DNA from: an uncultured Clostridia bacterium
Lineage (GTDB): Bacteria > Bacillota > Clostridia > UMGS1883
Direction: 5' to 3'
Assembly: GCA_947624455.1 (NCBI GenBank)
Contig: CANQKL010000094.1
Coordinates: 1 to 6,385 of the forward strand
Length of the DNA: 6,385 nucleotides
Shown here: positions 1 to 6,360 of the stretch, one piece after another
How the letters are laid out: the number at the start of each line of letters is the position of its first letter
Position numbering within the stretch: position 1 is the stretch's first letter
Notes under the pieces: generated by a model
Database searches by the model: none
What the model was told of the DNA's origin: nothing
Seen by the model: the letters and a program-made list of their open reading frames with translations, nothing else
Position numbers and translations under genes: made by a program

Positions 1-415
1 TGAGGGGAGCCGTGTCCGCCGCGCCGATGCGGCTGATAACGTCGGCCCCCCAGGCGCACTGGGGATTCCTGCGGCCAAGGGTCTTGACCGGGCGGCCCTG
101 GCGGAAAAGGGCCGCCGCCACGGTGGTGGTGCCTATATCAATGACTACCCCCTCGGCTCCATCCACAGTTTCGTCAGCGGTCAGGACATAAGCGTTGGAG
201 GCGGGTATTTCCACAGTGGCGTCGGCAAAGAGCTGTGTCCGGCAGGCTTGCTTCTCGCTGCCGTTTACCCTGCAAAGGCACTTCCCGCAGCGACCCGCTC
301 CCCCGCAGGGGAGTTCAAATTCAAAGCCCAGTGCCGCGATAATATCGCTGACCCGGCTCCCCTCCCGGAAGTCGCCGCTTCGGGAGATCGCCGAATCCGT
401 AACGGTGATACGCAT
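1..415 (-). CDS. [2Fe-2S] ferredoxin / ASKHA ATPase fusion, RACo-like corrinoid activation protein (partial, 3' end outside window)
   Basis: The minus strand reads as an open frame of 138 codons from ATG at 413-415 to the left edge, so the C-terminal part is missing. Residues about 1-75 form a plant-type ferredoxin domain: C37-x5-C43-x2-C46-x11-C58 in the context LPCGGAGRCGKC, the usual [2Fe-2S] ligand pattern. From about residue 90 an ASKHA ATPase fold begins with the phosphate-1 loop VIDIGTTTVAAAL (91-103), followed by RNPQCAWGADVISRIG (116-131), which resembles the NPQ..GADVISRI block of RACo-type proteins. Such proteins use ATP to drive electron transfer that re-reduces inactive Co(II) corrinoid proteins in methyl-transfer pathways. 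The assignment to this family is firm, but the exact partner is inferred and no corrinoid protein or methyltransferase gene is visible here. The linker between ferredoxin and ATPase is much shorter than I recall for characterised RACo. A GGGGTG stretch about 8-13 bases upstream is a weak ribosome site. The gene is divergent from the GH16 gene. Confidence 0.88.
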   Translation of the reverse strand, partial: MRITVTDSAISRSGDFREGSRVSDIIAALGFEFELPCGGAGRCGKCLCRVNGSEKQACRTQLFADATVEIPASNAYVLTADETVDGAEGVVIDIGTTTVAAALFRQGRPVKTLGRRNPQCAWGADVISRIGAADTAPL

Positions 416-456
416 GATTTTTTGTTCACCCCAGTCCTTTTTACTCTTTTAAATAC

Positions 457-485
457 ATTATATACCTTTATTTTATAAATTGCAA
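457..485 (-). promoter_or_regulatory. Sigma-A-like promoter for the ferredoxin-ASKHA gene
   Basis: Read on the minus strand, TTGCAA (485-480) and a perfect TATAAT (462-457) are separated by 17 bases in an AT-rich stretch. The -10 box lies about 42 bases upstream of the ATG at 415, giving a leader of roughly 35 bases. It is predicted from consensus match and spacing only. Confidence 0.68.
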
Positions 486-518
486 TAAAAAACTTTGAAA
501 ATCGGGCGAAAAACAGTC

Positions 519-547
519 TTTACTTTTTACCGGATATGATGTATAAT
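519..547 (+). promoter_or_regulatory. Sigma-A-like promoter for the GH16 gene
   Basis: TTTACT (519-524) and a perfect TATAAT (542-547) are separated by 17 bases. Transcription would begin near 553-556, leaving a leader of about 50 bases before the ATG at 604. This makes the in-frame TTG at 556 an unlikely translation start, because it would sit at the very 5' end of the transcript without a ribosome site. Confidence 0.72.
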
Positions 548-569
548 TAAGGCAATTGTACAGACTGGG

Positions 570-587
570 GATTCGGCTCTGCGAATC
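570..587 (+). promoter_or_regulatory. Small leader hairpin abutting the GH16 ribosome binding site
   Basis: GATTCG (570-575) and CGAATC (582-587) are perfect inverted repeats around a 6-base loop, and the Shine-Dalgarno sequence begins at the next base. The stem lies within the predicted 5' leader. It might influence ribosome access, but a 6-bp stem can arise by chance and no alternative pairing with the ribosome site is evident. Confidence 0.3.
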
Positions 588-594
588 GGAAAGG
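588..594 (+). promoter_or_regulatory. Ribosome binding site fixing the GH16 start at 604
   Basis: GGAAAGG lies 9 bases upstream of ATG 604. The protein starting there opens directly with a classic signal peptide (MKRRSF then a hydrophobic run), whereas the 16-codon extension to TTG 556 would place a charged, arginine-rich segment in front of it. Both points favour ATG 604. Confidence 0.75.
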
Positions 595-603
595 CGGCGT
601 AAC

Positions 604-3600
604 ATGAAAAGAAGATCATTTTCCGTGGCTTTGGCTCTGACGGTGATTTTGAGCGGCGTTCCGGCGACGGGGCCGGTTTTCGCTGCCGAGTCCCGGGAAG
701 CCGCCGTTGAGGCCTCTGCGTCGGCGGCTCTTACCGGCGGGGACAGGGACGGCGGCTTTGGCGTTAGCGTAACCGCCCAAGGCAGCGGCGAGGCGGTGCT
801 GGCCGCCGCGGTCTACGAAAAGGAAACGGCCCGGCTGGTGAAAGTGTCCCGGGCGGAGGTGAGCCTTCCGGCGGAAAAGACCCTTGTGATCCCCTATGAC
901 AGGGAAAGCCAATACGTGAAGGGCTTTTTCTGGGAAAAGGACAGCGCGCGCCCCCTGACCGCCGCCATAGACAGCCGAACTCAGGCCGAGGGCGAGAGCA
1001 AAGTCCCCCTTTCCACGGCTAACGTCTGGGCCACCGACCGCCAGGACAGCCATCCCGTGGCGGCTATGCTGGACGGGGACGACCGCACCTACATGGCCGG
1101 TCAGGCCCGGACTGGCGCGCCGCTATACATATACGCCGATCTGGGCGGGCTGTGGGATCTTTCCCGGCTGGAGCTGGGCTTTGACTCGGTGAACGGCGAA
1201 CGAAGCTACGCTTTGGACATCTTCGCCAGCGCAGACGGGGAAAGCTACCGCATGGCTCTGGAGGATCAGCACACCAGCCGCGATAGCTCTCTGCCCGCCA
1301 GCTACAGACTGAGCGGCAAAGCCTCGCATCTGAAAATAGCGGTTTACGGCTATGACGATAAAAACGGCCAATGGAACGAAAACGGCTGGGTACGGGTGAC
1401 CCACTTGGCGGTTTACGCCAGCCCCAACGACGGCGGGCAGCGGCTCGTTCTGGCCGAGGATTACTCTGGCATGGCGGGGACGATCTCCTCCTCCGACAAC
1501 GGGGATCGCTGGTTCGCCTATGCCCTTGACGAAGAGACTTATACCGATTATACTCCGAGTACCGGCAGTGATCTGCTGGCGGATTACGCGGTCCTGCCCG
1601 AGGATGCCGGACTGGGTAGCGGCAACAAAGCCCTCCGCCTCCACGACAGGGCCGACCGCGCCTCCGGCGACGGCAGGGGAGCCATAGGGGCTTTCCGACG
1701 ACTGCCATCGACTGAGGGAGATTTCACCCTGAGCTTCAAGCTCTACATTCCGGCGGACAGCGAAAACATCTATTGGTCGGGCCTCAGCCTCCTCAACGGC
1801 AAGGTGACCGGCGGGGCCGATCTCACTCCCGCCGCCGCTCTTCAGCTCAGGTTTTCCGCTGACGGCGACGGGGCCGCGGTCAACGTCCTGGATTCGGTGC
1901 AGTTCAACGAGGGCGAACTCCGCAGGCTCTTTGACAACAGGTTCCGGCTGGGAACGGCCTGGAACGTCACCCTTAAAGTCTCCCCCTCGGGCAAGCGTAC
2001 GCAGATCACGATCGACGACGGCGTAATCAGCGAAACTCAGCTTATTGGCTATAACTACACCGACGTGGAGCGGGTCAACAACCAGACCTGGCAAAACGCC
2101 GCCGTCAACTGTCTGGCCCTCAACACCGGAGCGGGCGGCAAGCTGGATCTGTATCTCGACGACCTGACCCTCAGCTATGACGGGGGCCGGGATTCCGGGG
2201 CGGAAACCGTGTTTTACCAGAGCTTTGACGGCCTTGAGCAGCTGTCCGACGCGGGAGTTCAGCAGGCGGTGGTCTTAAAAAACGCCGACGGCTCCACTGG
2301 CGGCTCCTCCCTGGGGCCGGGCCTGACGGCCTCCATCGGCGAAGCCTACGGCTTTGACGGTCAGGCGCTGCGGATCACCGACTACAACAGTCGGGACGGC
2401 CTTGTGGCGGCCATGCCCCTGACGCTGCCCAACAACAACCACAAGTACATAATAAAGTGGAAAATGCGGGACAACCGTTCCCGCAGCTACAGCGGATTTT
2501 CCCTTGCCAGCGGTTTTAACCGGGGAATGACTGACGTTGACCATCCCATGGCTCTCCAGCTGCGTTACAGTATGCAGGACAACAACACCAGGATCCAGTT
2601 CAACAACTACAATTCCATACGCTTCAACGACGAGGGCCGTAATTTCGGGGCCTTTATGGGTACGGGGGGCAGCAGGTTCAAGGCCGGAAATATTTTGGAG
2701 ATCGAAATAACTGTCAGCCCCGTCGCCCGCATGATGGACATTTCCATTTCCGACGGGGAACTGACCCTGACCCGAACCTACCCCTTTGAGACTCAAGGCT
2801 CCTATGGCGGCGGCGAGGATTGGAGCGGACGGCGGCCCGACACCATCCTTTTCCACACCGCCGCGGGCGGCGAGTCCGACTGCGTGGCGGACGATGTGGA
2901 GGTCATAGACACCGGCATCGAGGATCATTCCTCCTCGGAGGCTGTGATGGGCCTTGTGAGGCTGGAGAGCGTATTTGGCACAGGGCGGTTCATGACGGCG
3001 GGCGGCGAAAGGCCCGCTAACACCGAGTCCGCCGATCCCAACATGACCCGGTTCGTGGAGCGGCCCGGCCTGGCCGACCCCAAGGGAGTCTCGCTGGAGT
3101 GCGCCAGCCAGCCCGGCTTGTACCTGTGCGCCGAGGAGACTGACGACGAGGGCCACGCCTATGTCCTGACCCTCAAAAAGCCGGACGGCAGCGCACAAGA
3201 CCGGGCTTTCGCCACCTTCTACAAGAGCGACGCCGAGGCGGACAGCTACTACCACGGCTCCCAGAAGCTGTATAGCCCCATCTGGGACGCCGCCCGGTGC
3301 ATAAACTATGACGGCGGCAAGAACTGTCAGTACAGCATTTCCGTACCCTCGCCCGAGCGCAGCGGCAGGTTTTACCTGCGCAGCGAGGCCTTGAACTTTG
3401 TCTCCGACAACTTCAAGGGCGATAAGCTCAACTCTCAGTGGTGGACAAACCTCCCCTGGAAGGGAAATAACCCCACCAACGACAGCTACAACTTTACCGC
3501 CCTCATCGACCACCGCAACGTTATCGTGGGAAACGGCGAACTGCTGCTCAAGGCCACGAAAATAGGCGAAAACGATTGGTCGAACAACGCCAAGAATATC

Positions 3601-4155
3601 TCGGGCGAAGACGGTAAGTGGTACAACAACGAGTACGGTAAAAACGGCTATTACAAATGGGCCGGACGGGTAGGCGTGGTCAGCATACGCGACAAGGTCT
3701 ACAATAAGGAATGCCTTATCGAGGGCAGCTTTAAGCAGCCCGACAGCCCCGTTGGCTACTGGAACGCCTTCTGGCTCGCGGGTCGGGACAGCTGGCCGCC
3801 GGAGATAGACATATTCGAGTTTTTGTCCTCCAATTTCGGCCCCGCCAGTTGGAACGCCAACATCCACGGCGAAAATGACAGGGGCAACCTCTTCGGCAGA
3901 AGCAGCATGGACGGCGTGGATCTGACCAAAGGCTACCACACCTTCGCCATGGACTGGGGCTACAACTATCTGCGGCTCTACGTGGACGGCAAGTGCTACC
4001 AGCAGCAAAACGGCAGCTCCCCCGCCCTTGACTTCCAGAAAAATATGCGCCTCATCCTCAACACGGGCGTGGGCGGCTGGGAGACGGAGCCTAACGACAG
4101 TATGAAGTGGAACGACGGCCTTCGCTGCCGGTGGATACGCTCGTTTCAGTATTGA
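604..4155 (+). CDS. Secreted multi-module glycoside hydrolase family 16 protein with discoidin-like, LamG-like and AbfB/CBM42-like modules
   Basis: This is a 1183-residue exported enzyme predicted to hydrolyse a beta-linked polysaccharide outside the cell. Residues 1-28 are a signal peptide (KRR, hydrophobic core, cleavage near VFAA). Residues about 45-123 resemble a beta-sandwich module frequent in clostridial carbohydrate enzymes (VKGFFWEKDSARPL). Residues about 137-272 look like an F5/8 type C (discoidin/CBM32-like) domain. Residues about 280-528 and 533-772 are two diverged copies of a concanavalin-like module. Residues about 779-930 match the AbfB/CBM42 pattern (GVSLECASQPGLYL, then LTLKKPDGSAQDRAFATF), which in that family binds arabinofuranose side chains. 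Residues about 932-1183 are the GH16 domain, with catalytic motif EIDIFE: nucleophile E1067, D1069 and acid/base E1072, of the six-residue beta-bulge type seen in laminarinases, agarases and carrageenases. A beta-1,3(4)-glucan is the default substrate guess but is not proven. No cell-wall anchor, SLH domain or dockerin is seen, so it is probably released. The permease gene starts 61 bases downstream with no terminator between. Confidence 0.9.
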   Translation: MKRRSFSVALALTVILSGVPATGPVFAAESREAAVEASASAALTGGDRDGGFGVSVTAQGSGEAVLAAAVYEKETARLVKVSRAEVSLPAEKTLVIPYDRESQYVKGFFWEKDSARPLTAAIDSRTQAEGESKVPLSTANVWATDRQDSHPVAAMLDGDDRTYMAGQARTGAPLYIYADLGGLWDLSRLELGFDSVNGERSYALDIFASADGESYRMALEDQHTSRDSSLPASYRLSGKASHLKIAVYGYDDKNGQWNENGWVRVTHLAVYASPNDGGQRLVLAEDYSGMAGTISSSDNGDRWFAYALDEETYTDYTPSTGSDLLADYAVLPEDAGLGSGNKALRLHDRADRASGDGRGAIGAFRRLPSTEGDFTLSFKLYIPADSENIYWSGLSLLNGKVTGGADLTPAAALQLRFSADGDGAAVNVLDSVQFNEGELRRLFDNRFRLGTAWNVTLKVSPSGKRTQITIDDGVISETQLIGYNYTDVERVNNQTWQNAAVNCLALNTGAGGKLDLYLDDLTLSYDGGRDSGAETVFYQSFDGLEQLSDAGVQQAVVLKNADGSTGGSSLGPGLTASIGEAYGFDGQALRITDYNSRDGLVAAMPLTLPNNNHKYIIKWKMRDNRSRSYSGFSLASGFNRGMTDVDHPMALQLRYSMQDNNTRIQFNNYNSIRFNDEGRNFGAFMGTGGSRFKAGNILEIEITVSPVARMMDISISDGELTLTRTYPFETQGSYGGGEDWSGRRPDTILFHTAAGGESDCVADDVEVIDTGIEDHSSSEAVMGLVRLESVFGTGRFMTAGGERPANTESADPNMTRFVERPGLADPKGVSLECASQPGLYLCAEETDDEGHAYVLTLKKPDGSAQDRAFATFYKSDAEADSYYHGSQKLYSPIWDAARCINYDGGKNCQYSISVPSPERSGRFYLRSEALNFVSDNFKGDKLNSQWWTNLPWKGNNPTNDSYNFTALIDHRNVIVGNGELLLKATKIGENDWSNNAKNISGEDGKWYNNEYGKNGYYKWAGRVGVVSIRDKVYNKECLIEGSFKQPDSPVGYWNAFWLAGRDSWPPEIDIFEFLSSNFGPASWNANIHGENDRGNLFGRSSMDGVDLTKGYHTFAMDWGYNYLRLYVDGKCYQQQNGSSPALDFQKNMRLILNTGVGGWETEPNDSMKWNDGLRCRWIRSFQY
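1441..2919 (+). repeat. Internal tandem duplication (protein level) of a LamG/concanavalin-like module in the GH16 protein
   Basis: Two segments of about 240-250 residues share ordered anchors. AALQLRFSADGDG in the first pairs with MALQLRYSMQDNN in the second. SVQFNEGELRRLFDNRFRLG pairs with SIRFNDEGRNFGAF and FKAG. NVTLKVSPSGKRTQITIDDG pairs with EIEITVSPVARMMDISISDG, and NTGAGGKLDLYLDDL with HTAAGGESDCVADDV. The two copies (about 1441-2187 and 2200-2919) are clearly diverged at sequence level, so the duplication is old. The module's ligand is unknown; similar folds in such enzymes usually bind carbohydrate. Confidence 0.75.
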
Positions 4156-4202
4156 CAGAGCCAAGGCGAGAAGGCTCGCGCCCATCGCTAATACAACTTG
4201 AC

Positions 4203-4208
4203 AAGGTG
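4203..4208 (+). promoter_or_regulatory. Ribosome binding site fixing the permease start at 4217
   Basis: AAGGTG ends 8 bases before ATG 4217. An upstream in-frame GTG at 4208 overlaps this site and so cannot be served by it, while ATG 4223 is rather far away at 14 bases. ATG 4217 is therefore the best start. Confidence 0.65.
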
Positions 4209-4216
4209 TGATTTTA

Positions 4217-4867
4217 ATGAATATGGCAGTTTTCAAACTCCTGCTGGAAGGCACGGGCATTACCCTGCGGATGTTCGCCCTTACCATAATTTTCTCCATC
4301 CCGCTGGGACTGCTGGTGTCGGTGCTGAGGATGAGCAGGCTGTGGATCTTTAACCTACCGGCCCGGCTTTACATACTGGTGCTTCGGGGGACTCCCCTGA
4401 TGCTTCAAATAATGTTCATCTTCTACGCGCCCGGCCTGATCAAGGGCTTCCCCTTCAGTTGGCAGGGCGACCGGATGCTGGCGGCAAACGTGGCCCTGAT
4501 TCTCAACTATGCCGCCTATTTGGCGGAAATTTTCCGCGGCGGCATCCAGGGCATACCCTTGGGCCAGCGGGAGGCCGGCAAGGTTTTGGGCCTCACCAGG
4601 GTGCAGACCTTTTTCATCGTGATCATGCCCCAGGTGGTAAAGCGGGTGATCCCGCCCATGGGCAACGAAATAATCAATCTGGTCAAGGACACCAGCCTTG
4701 TCCAGGTAATCGGCATCGCCGAGCTGATGAACACCGCCAAGGTTCAGGCCTCGGGCAACGTGAGCATAGCGCCCTATCTGGCGGCGGGCGGTATCTACCT
4801 GGCTATAACCATAGTACTCAGCGCCGTGCTAAGCTTCACCGAGAAGAAGCTGGACTATTACAGATAA
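4217..4867 (+). CDS. Polar amino acid ABC transporter permease (HisM/GlnP family)
   Basis: This 216-residue inner-membrane subunit forms the channel of an ABC importer for polar amino acids. Hydrophobic segments lie near residues 16-37, 51-72, 87-105, 152-170 and 187-207, matching the five-helix plan of this family. Family signatures visible are LRGTPLMLQ (56-64), NYAAYLAEIFRGGIQ (97-111), the EAA loop that docks the ATPase (REAGKVLGL 118-126, ending IMP 136-138) and LVKDTSLVQVIG (155-166). Length is typical. The stop codon overlaps the ribosome site of the following ATPase gene, so the two form an operon. The substrate (glutamine, glutamate, histidine, arginine or cystine) cannot be told from the permease, and the usual binding-protein gene is absent on either side within the window. 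The gene follows the GH16 gene by 61 bases without an obvious terminator or good promoter between. Confidence 0.93.
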   Translation: MNMAVFKLLLEGTGITLRMFALTIIFSIPLGLLVSVLRMSRLWIFNLPARLYILVLRGTPLMLQIMFIFYAPGLIKGFPFSWQGDRMLAANVALILNYAAYLAEIFRGGIQGIPLGQREAGKVLGLTRVQTFFIVIMPQVVKRVIPPMGNEIINLVKDTSLVQVIGIAELMNTAKVQASGNVSIAPYLAAGGIYLAITIVLSAVLSFTEKKLDYYR

Positions 4868-4872
4868 GGAGG
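4866..4872 (+). promoter_or_regulatory. Strong Shine-Dalgarno overlapping the permease stop codon
   Basis: A full AAGGAGG overlaps the last two bases of the permease TAA and sits 7 bases before the ATPase ATG at 4880. This arrangement suggests translational coupling, keeping permease and ATPase production in step. Confidence 0.85.
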
Positions 4873-4879
4873 GGAGCTA

Positions 4880-5626
4880 ATGGAAACTATACTCAGCGTT
4901 AAAAATTTGAAAAAAAGCTTTGGCTCCCTGGAGGTACTCAGGGACATATCCTTTGACCTTGGCAGGGGCGAGGTCGTCAGCGTCCTTGGCCCCAGCGGCG
5001 GTGGAAAGTCCACTCTGCTGCGGTGCCTGACCCAGCTTGAGACGATCGACGACGGCCTCGTCACCGTGGACGGGGACGTGCTTTTCGGCGATGGGAAGTA
5101 CGCGGACAAGAGCAACCTCGGCCGCATAACCCTGAAAATAGGGCTTGTGTTTCAGAGCTTCAACCTTTTCCCCCACCTTTCGGTGCTGGAAAACCTCACC
5201 GTCGCCCCCGTTAAGGTCAAAAAAATGCCCAAGGCCCAGGCTCAGGAGCTGGCCCGCGGTCTGCTGGAGCGGGTGGGCCTGAGCGAAAAGGCCGACTGCT
5301 ACCCCTGCCAGCTCAGCGGCGGTCAGCAGCAGCGGGTGGCTATCGCCCGGGCGTTGGCCCTGGATCCGGAGGTGCTGTTCTTTGACGAGCCCACCTCGGC
5401 CCTGGATCCGGAGCTTACCGGCGAGGTGCTGAAGGTCATACGCAGCCTTGCGGATCGGCGAATGACCATGATAATCGTGACCCACGAGATGAGCTTTGCC
5501 CGCAGCGTCAGCGACCGTATAATATTCATGGAAAACGGCGTCATTGTGGAGGAAGGCCCGCCGGAGCAGTTGTTTACCTGTCCTCAAAACCCCCGCACCC
5601 GAGATTTTTTGTCCAGAGTTGAATAG
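4880..5626 (+). CDS. Polar amino acid ABC transporter ATP-binding protein (HisP/GlnQ family)
   Basis: This 248-residue cytoplasmic ATPase powers the importer whose permease is encoded just upstream. All nucleotide-binding elements are intact: Walker A GPSGGGKST (37-45), Q-loop Q92 in FQSFNLFPHL, signature LSGGQQQR (145-152), Walker B VLFFDEP (165-171) with catalytic E170, D-loop SALD (173-176) and switch histidine H202 in VTHEM. FQSFNLFPHLSVLENLTVAPV and the THEMSFAR segment are typical of the amino-acid uptake (PAAT) ATPases rather than lipid or peptide exporters. Length and the ending (FTCPQNPRTRDFLSRV) are normal for the family. It starts 12 bases after the permease stop. No hairpin terminator follows, so transcripts could continue into the next gene, which nevertheless has its own promoter. 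Substrate remains unassigned. Confidence 0.95.
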   Translation: METILSVKNLKKSFGSLEVLRDISFDLGRGEVVSVLGPSGGGKSTLLRCLTQLETIDDGLVTVDGDVLFGDGKYADKSNLGRITLKIGLVFQSFNLFPHLSVLENLTVAPVKVKKMPKAQAQELARGLLERVGLSEKADCYPCQLSGGQQQRVAIARALALDPEVLFFDEPTSALDPELTGEVLKVIRSLADRRMTMIIVTHEMSFARSVSDRIIFMENGVIVEEGPPEQLFTCPQNPRTRDFLSRVE

Positions 5627-5643
5627 GGCGGAAAAAATTAATA

Positions 5644-5686
5644 AAAAAAATATGATTTTGTCTTGAATAGTTGAAAAAAATATGAT
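5644..5686 (+). repeat. Pair of 13-base direct repeats upstream of the last gene
   Basis: AAAAAAATATGAT occurs at 5644-5656 and again at 5674-5686, exactly 30 bases apart (about three helical turns). The second copy runs into the -10 region of the predicted promoter and the first lies upstream of its -35 box. It could be an operator pair or simply AT-rich spacer sequence. Confidence 0.55.
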
Positions 5687-5691
5687 ATACT
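5663..5691 (+). promoter_or_regulatory. Sigma-A-like extended -10 promoter for the acidic-tail membrane protein gene
   Basis: TTGAAT (5663-5668) and TATACT (5686-5691) are 17 bases apart, and a TGA directly before the -10 gives the TGn extension. A-rich sequence upstream (5633-5650) could serve as an UP element. The predicted start near 5697-5699 leaves a leader of about 35 bases. A separate promoter here suggests that the last gene is not controlled only by the transporter operon. Confidence 0.7.
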
Positions 5692-5732
5692 AATACTGTC
5701 AAAATTCTTTATGTGAAAACGGAGGGTTTTAT

Positions 5733-6275
5733 ATGGATGAACGTCAAACGACCAGGCGGAGCAGTCGGCGCCAGCCCAATGTGGCTTTCATAGCCGTAGC
5801 CGCGGTAGTATTGCTGATAATCGGCGGCCTGATAGGCAGCGCCATTCAGAGCGGAAAGGTCAAGAGCGCAAAAACGCAGCTGGCTGAAGCGACTGCCCAG
5901 CTTACTCAGCTCGGGGACAAGTACGAGGAGCAGATAGCCACCATGCAGCAGCTCCTTGAGGAAAAGCAGACCCAGATCGACCAGCTCCAGTCCGGGGTTA
6001 ACGTGACCGCGCCTGACGCCGCCGCTGCCGACAATACCAACGCCGTTCCCAACGCCGAACCTGACGCTGATGCGGACGAAGACGGAGGCCCTGGCTTCCT
6101 GGGGACTTTCATTATAATCTTCATTATCATAATACTGGTCATCCTGGCTATCCTGATCGCTTATAACGCCTTCCGCCGTAAGGGCGGCGACGACGATGAG
6201 GACGAGGATGACGACGACGATTATGACGATTACGAGGACGAAGGCGACGAGGACTACGAGGACGAGGAAGAATAA
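5733..6275 (+). CDS. Uncharacterised two-pass membrane protein with coiled coil and highly acidic C-terminal tail
   Basis: I do not recognise this 180-residue protein as a named family. A basic N-terminus (TRRSSRR, 7-13) precedes a membrane segment at about 17-38. Residues about 42-87 are rich in Q, E, K, A and L with heptad-like spacing (AQLTQLGDKYEEQIATMQQLLEEKQTQIDQL region) and probably form a coiled coil. Residues 88-120 are an Ala/Asn/Asp/Pro linker. A second, isoleucine-rich membrane segment lies at about 122-146, followed by RRK (148-150) and a 28-residue tail (153-180) with 24 Asp/Glu, three Tyr and one Gly. The positive-inside rule places both ends in the cytoplasm and the coiled coil outside the membrane. 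Start choice is supported by GGAGGG at 5721-5726, six bases before ATG. It has its own promoter and a terminator 27 bases after the stop. A structural or interaction role at the envelope is possible, but function is unknown. Confidence 0.85.
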   Translation: MDERQTTRRSSRRQPNVAFIAVAAVVLLIIGGLIGSAIQSGKVKSAKTQLAEATAQLTQLGDKYEEQIATMQQLLEEKQTQIDQLQSGVNVTAPDAAAADNTNAVPNAEPDADADEDGGPGFLGTFIIIFIIIILVILAILIAYNAFRRKGGDDDEDEDDDDDYDDYEDEGDEDYEDEEE

Positions 6276-6301
6276 TTTAAGTTAGTTGTCCGTAATGCAT
6301 C

Positions 6302-6360
6302 GACAAGACAGAGGGCGAACCCTGCGGGGTTCGCCCTCTGTCTTTGTCAAATAATTTTTT
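6302..6360 (+). terminator. Strong rho-independent terminator
   Basis: An 18-bp perfect stem (6305-6322 with 6327-6344) around the loop TGCG is extended by three more pairs (6302-6304 with 6346-6348) past one bulged T. After a 6-base AT-rich gap comes a run of six T at 6355-6360. It lies 27 bases after the stop of the acidic-tail gene and ends the rightward transcription unit. The stem is nearly symmetrical, but a T run is seen only on the right, so it mainly serves the plus strand. Confidence 0.88.

Noticed and set aside
195..478. Plus-strand open frames of 85 and 76 codons near the left end
   Set aside because: They lie mostly opposite the ferredoxin-ASKHA gene, have arginine/proline/serine-rich unnatural composition, and match no family.
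556..603. TTG start at 556 extending the GH16 protein by 16 residues
   Set aside because: It lies at the predicted transcription start, has no ribosome site, and would bury the signal peptide. ATG 604 has GGAAAGG at 9-base spacing.
2820..3020. Plus-strand 66-codon frame inside the GH16 gene, and similar frames within the permease and ATPase genes
   Set aside because: These are alternate-frame shadows of well-supported genes, with histidine/arginine-rich composition and no domain.
4166..4179. Small hairpin GCGAG-AAGG-CTCGC after the GH16 stop as a terminator
   Set aside because: The stem is only 5 bp and no T run follows, so it does not meet the intrinsic terminator pattern.
4198..4203. Perfect TTGACA as a -35 box for the permease
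   Set aside because: At 17-base spacing the -10 position would fall inside the coding start (ATATGG), a poor match. Part of the hexamer also overlaps the permease ribosome site.
2275..4299. Very long open frame of 674 codons on the strand opposite the GH16 gene (also 323, 214 and 145 codon frames opposite its 5' part)
   Set aside because: The plus strand encodes recognisable GH16 and AbfB-like domains over the same bases. The antisense products show no recognisable family or motif, and long antisense frames are expected opposite GC-rich genes.
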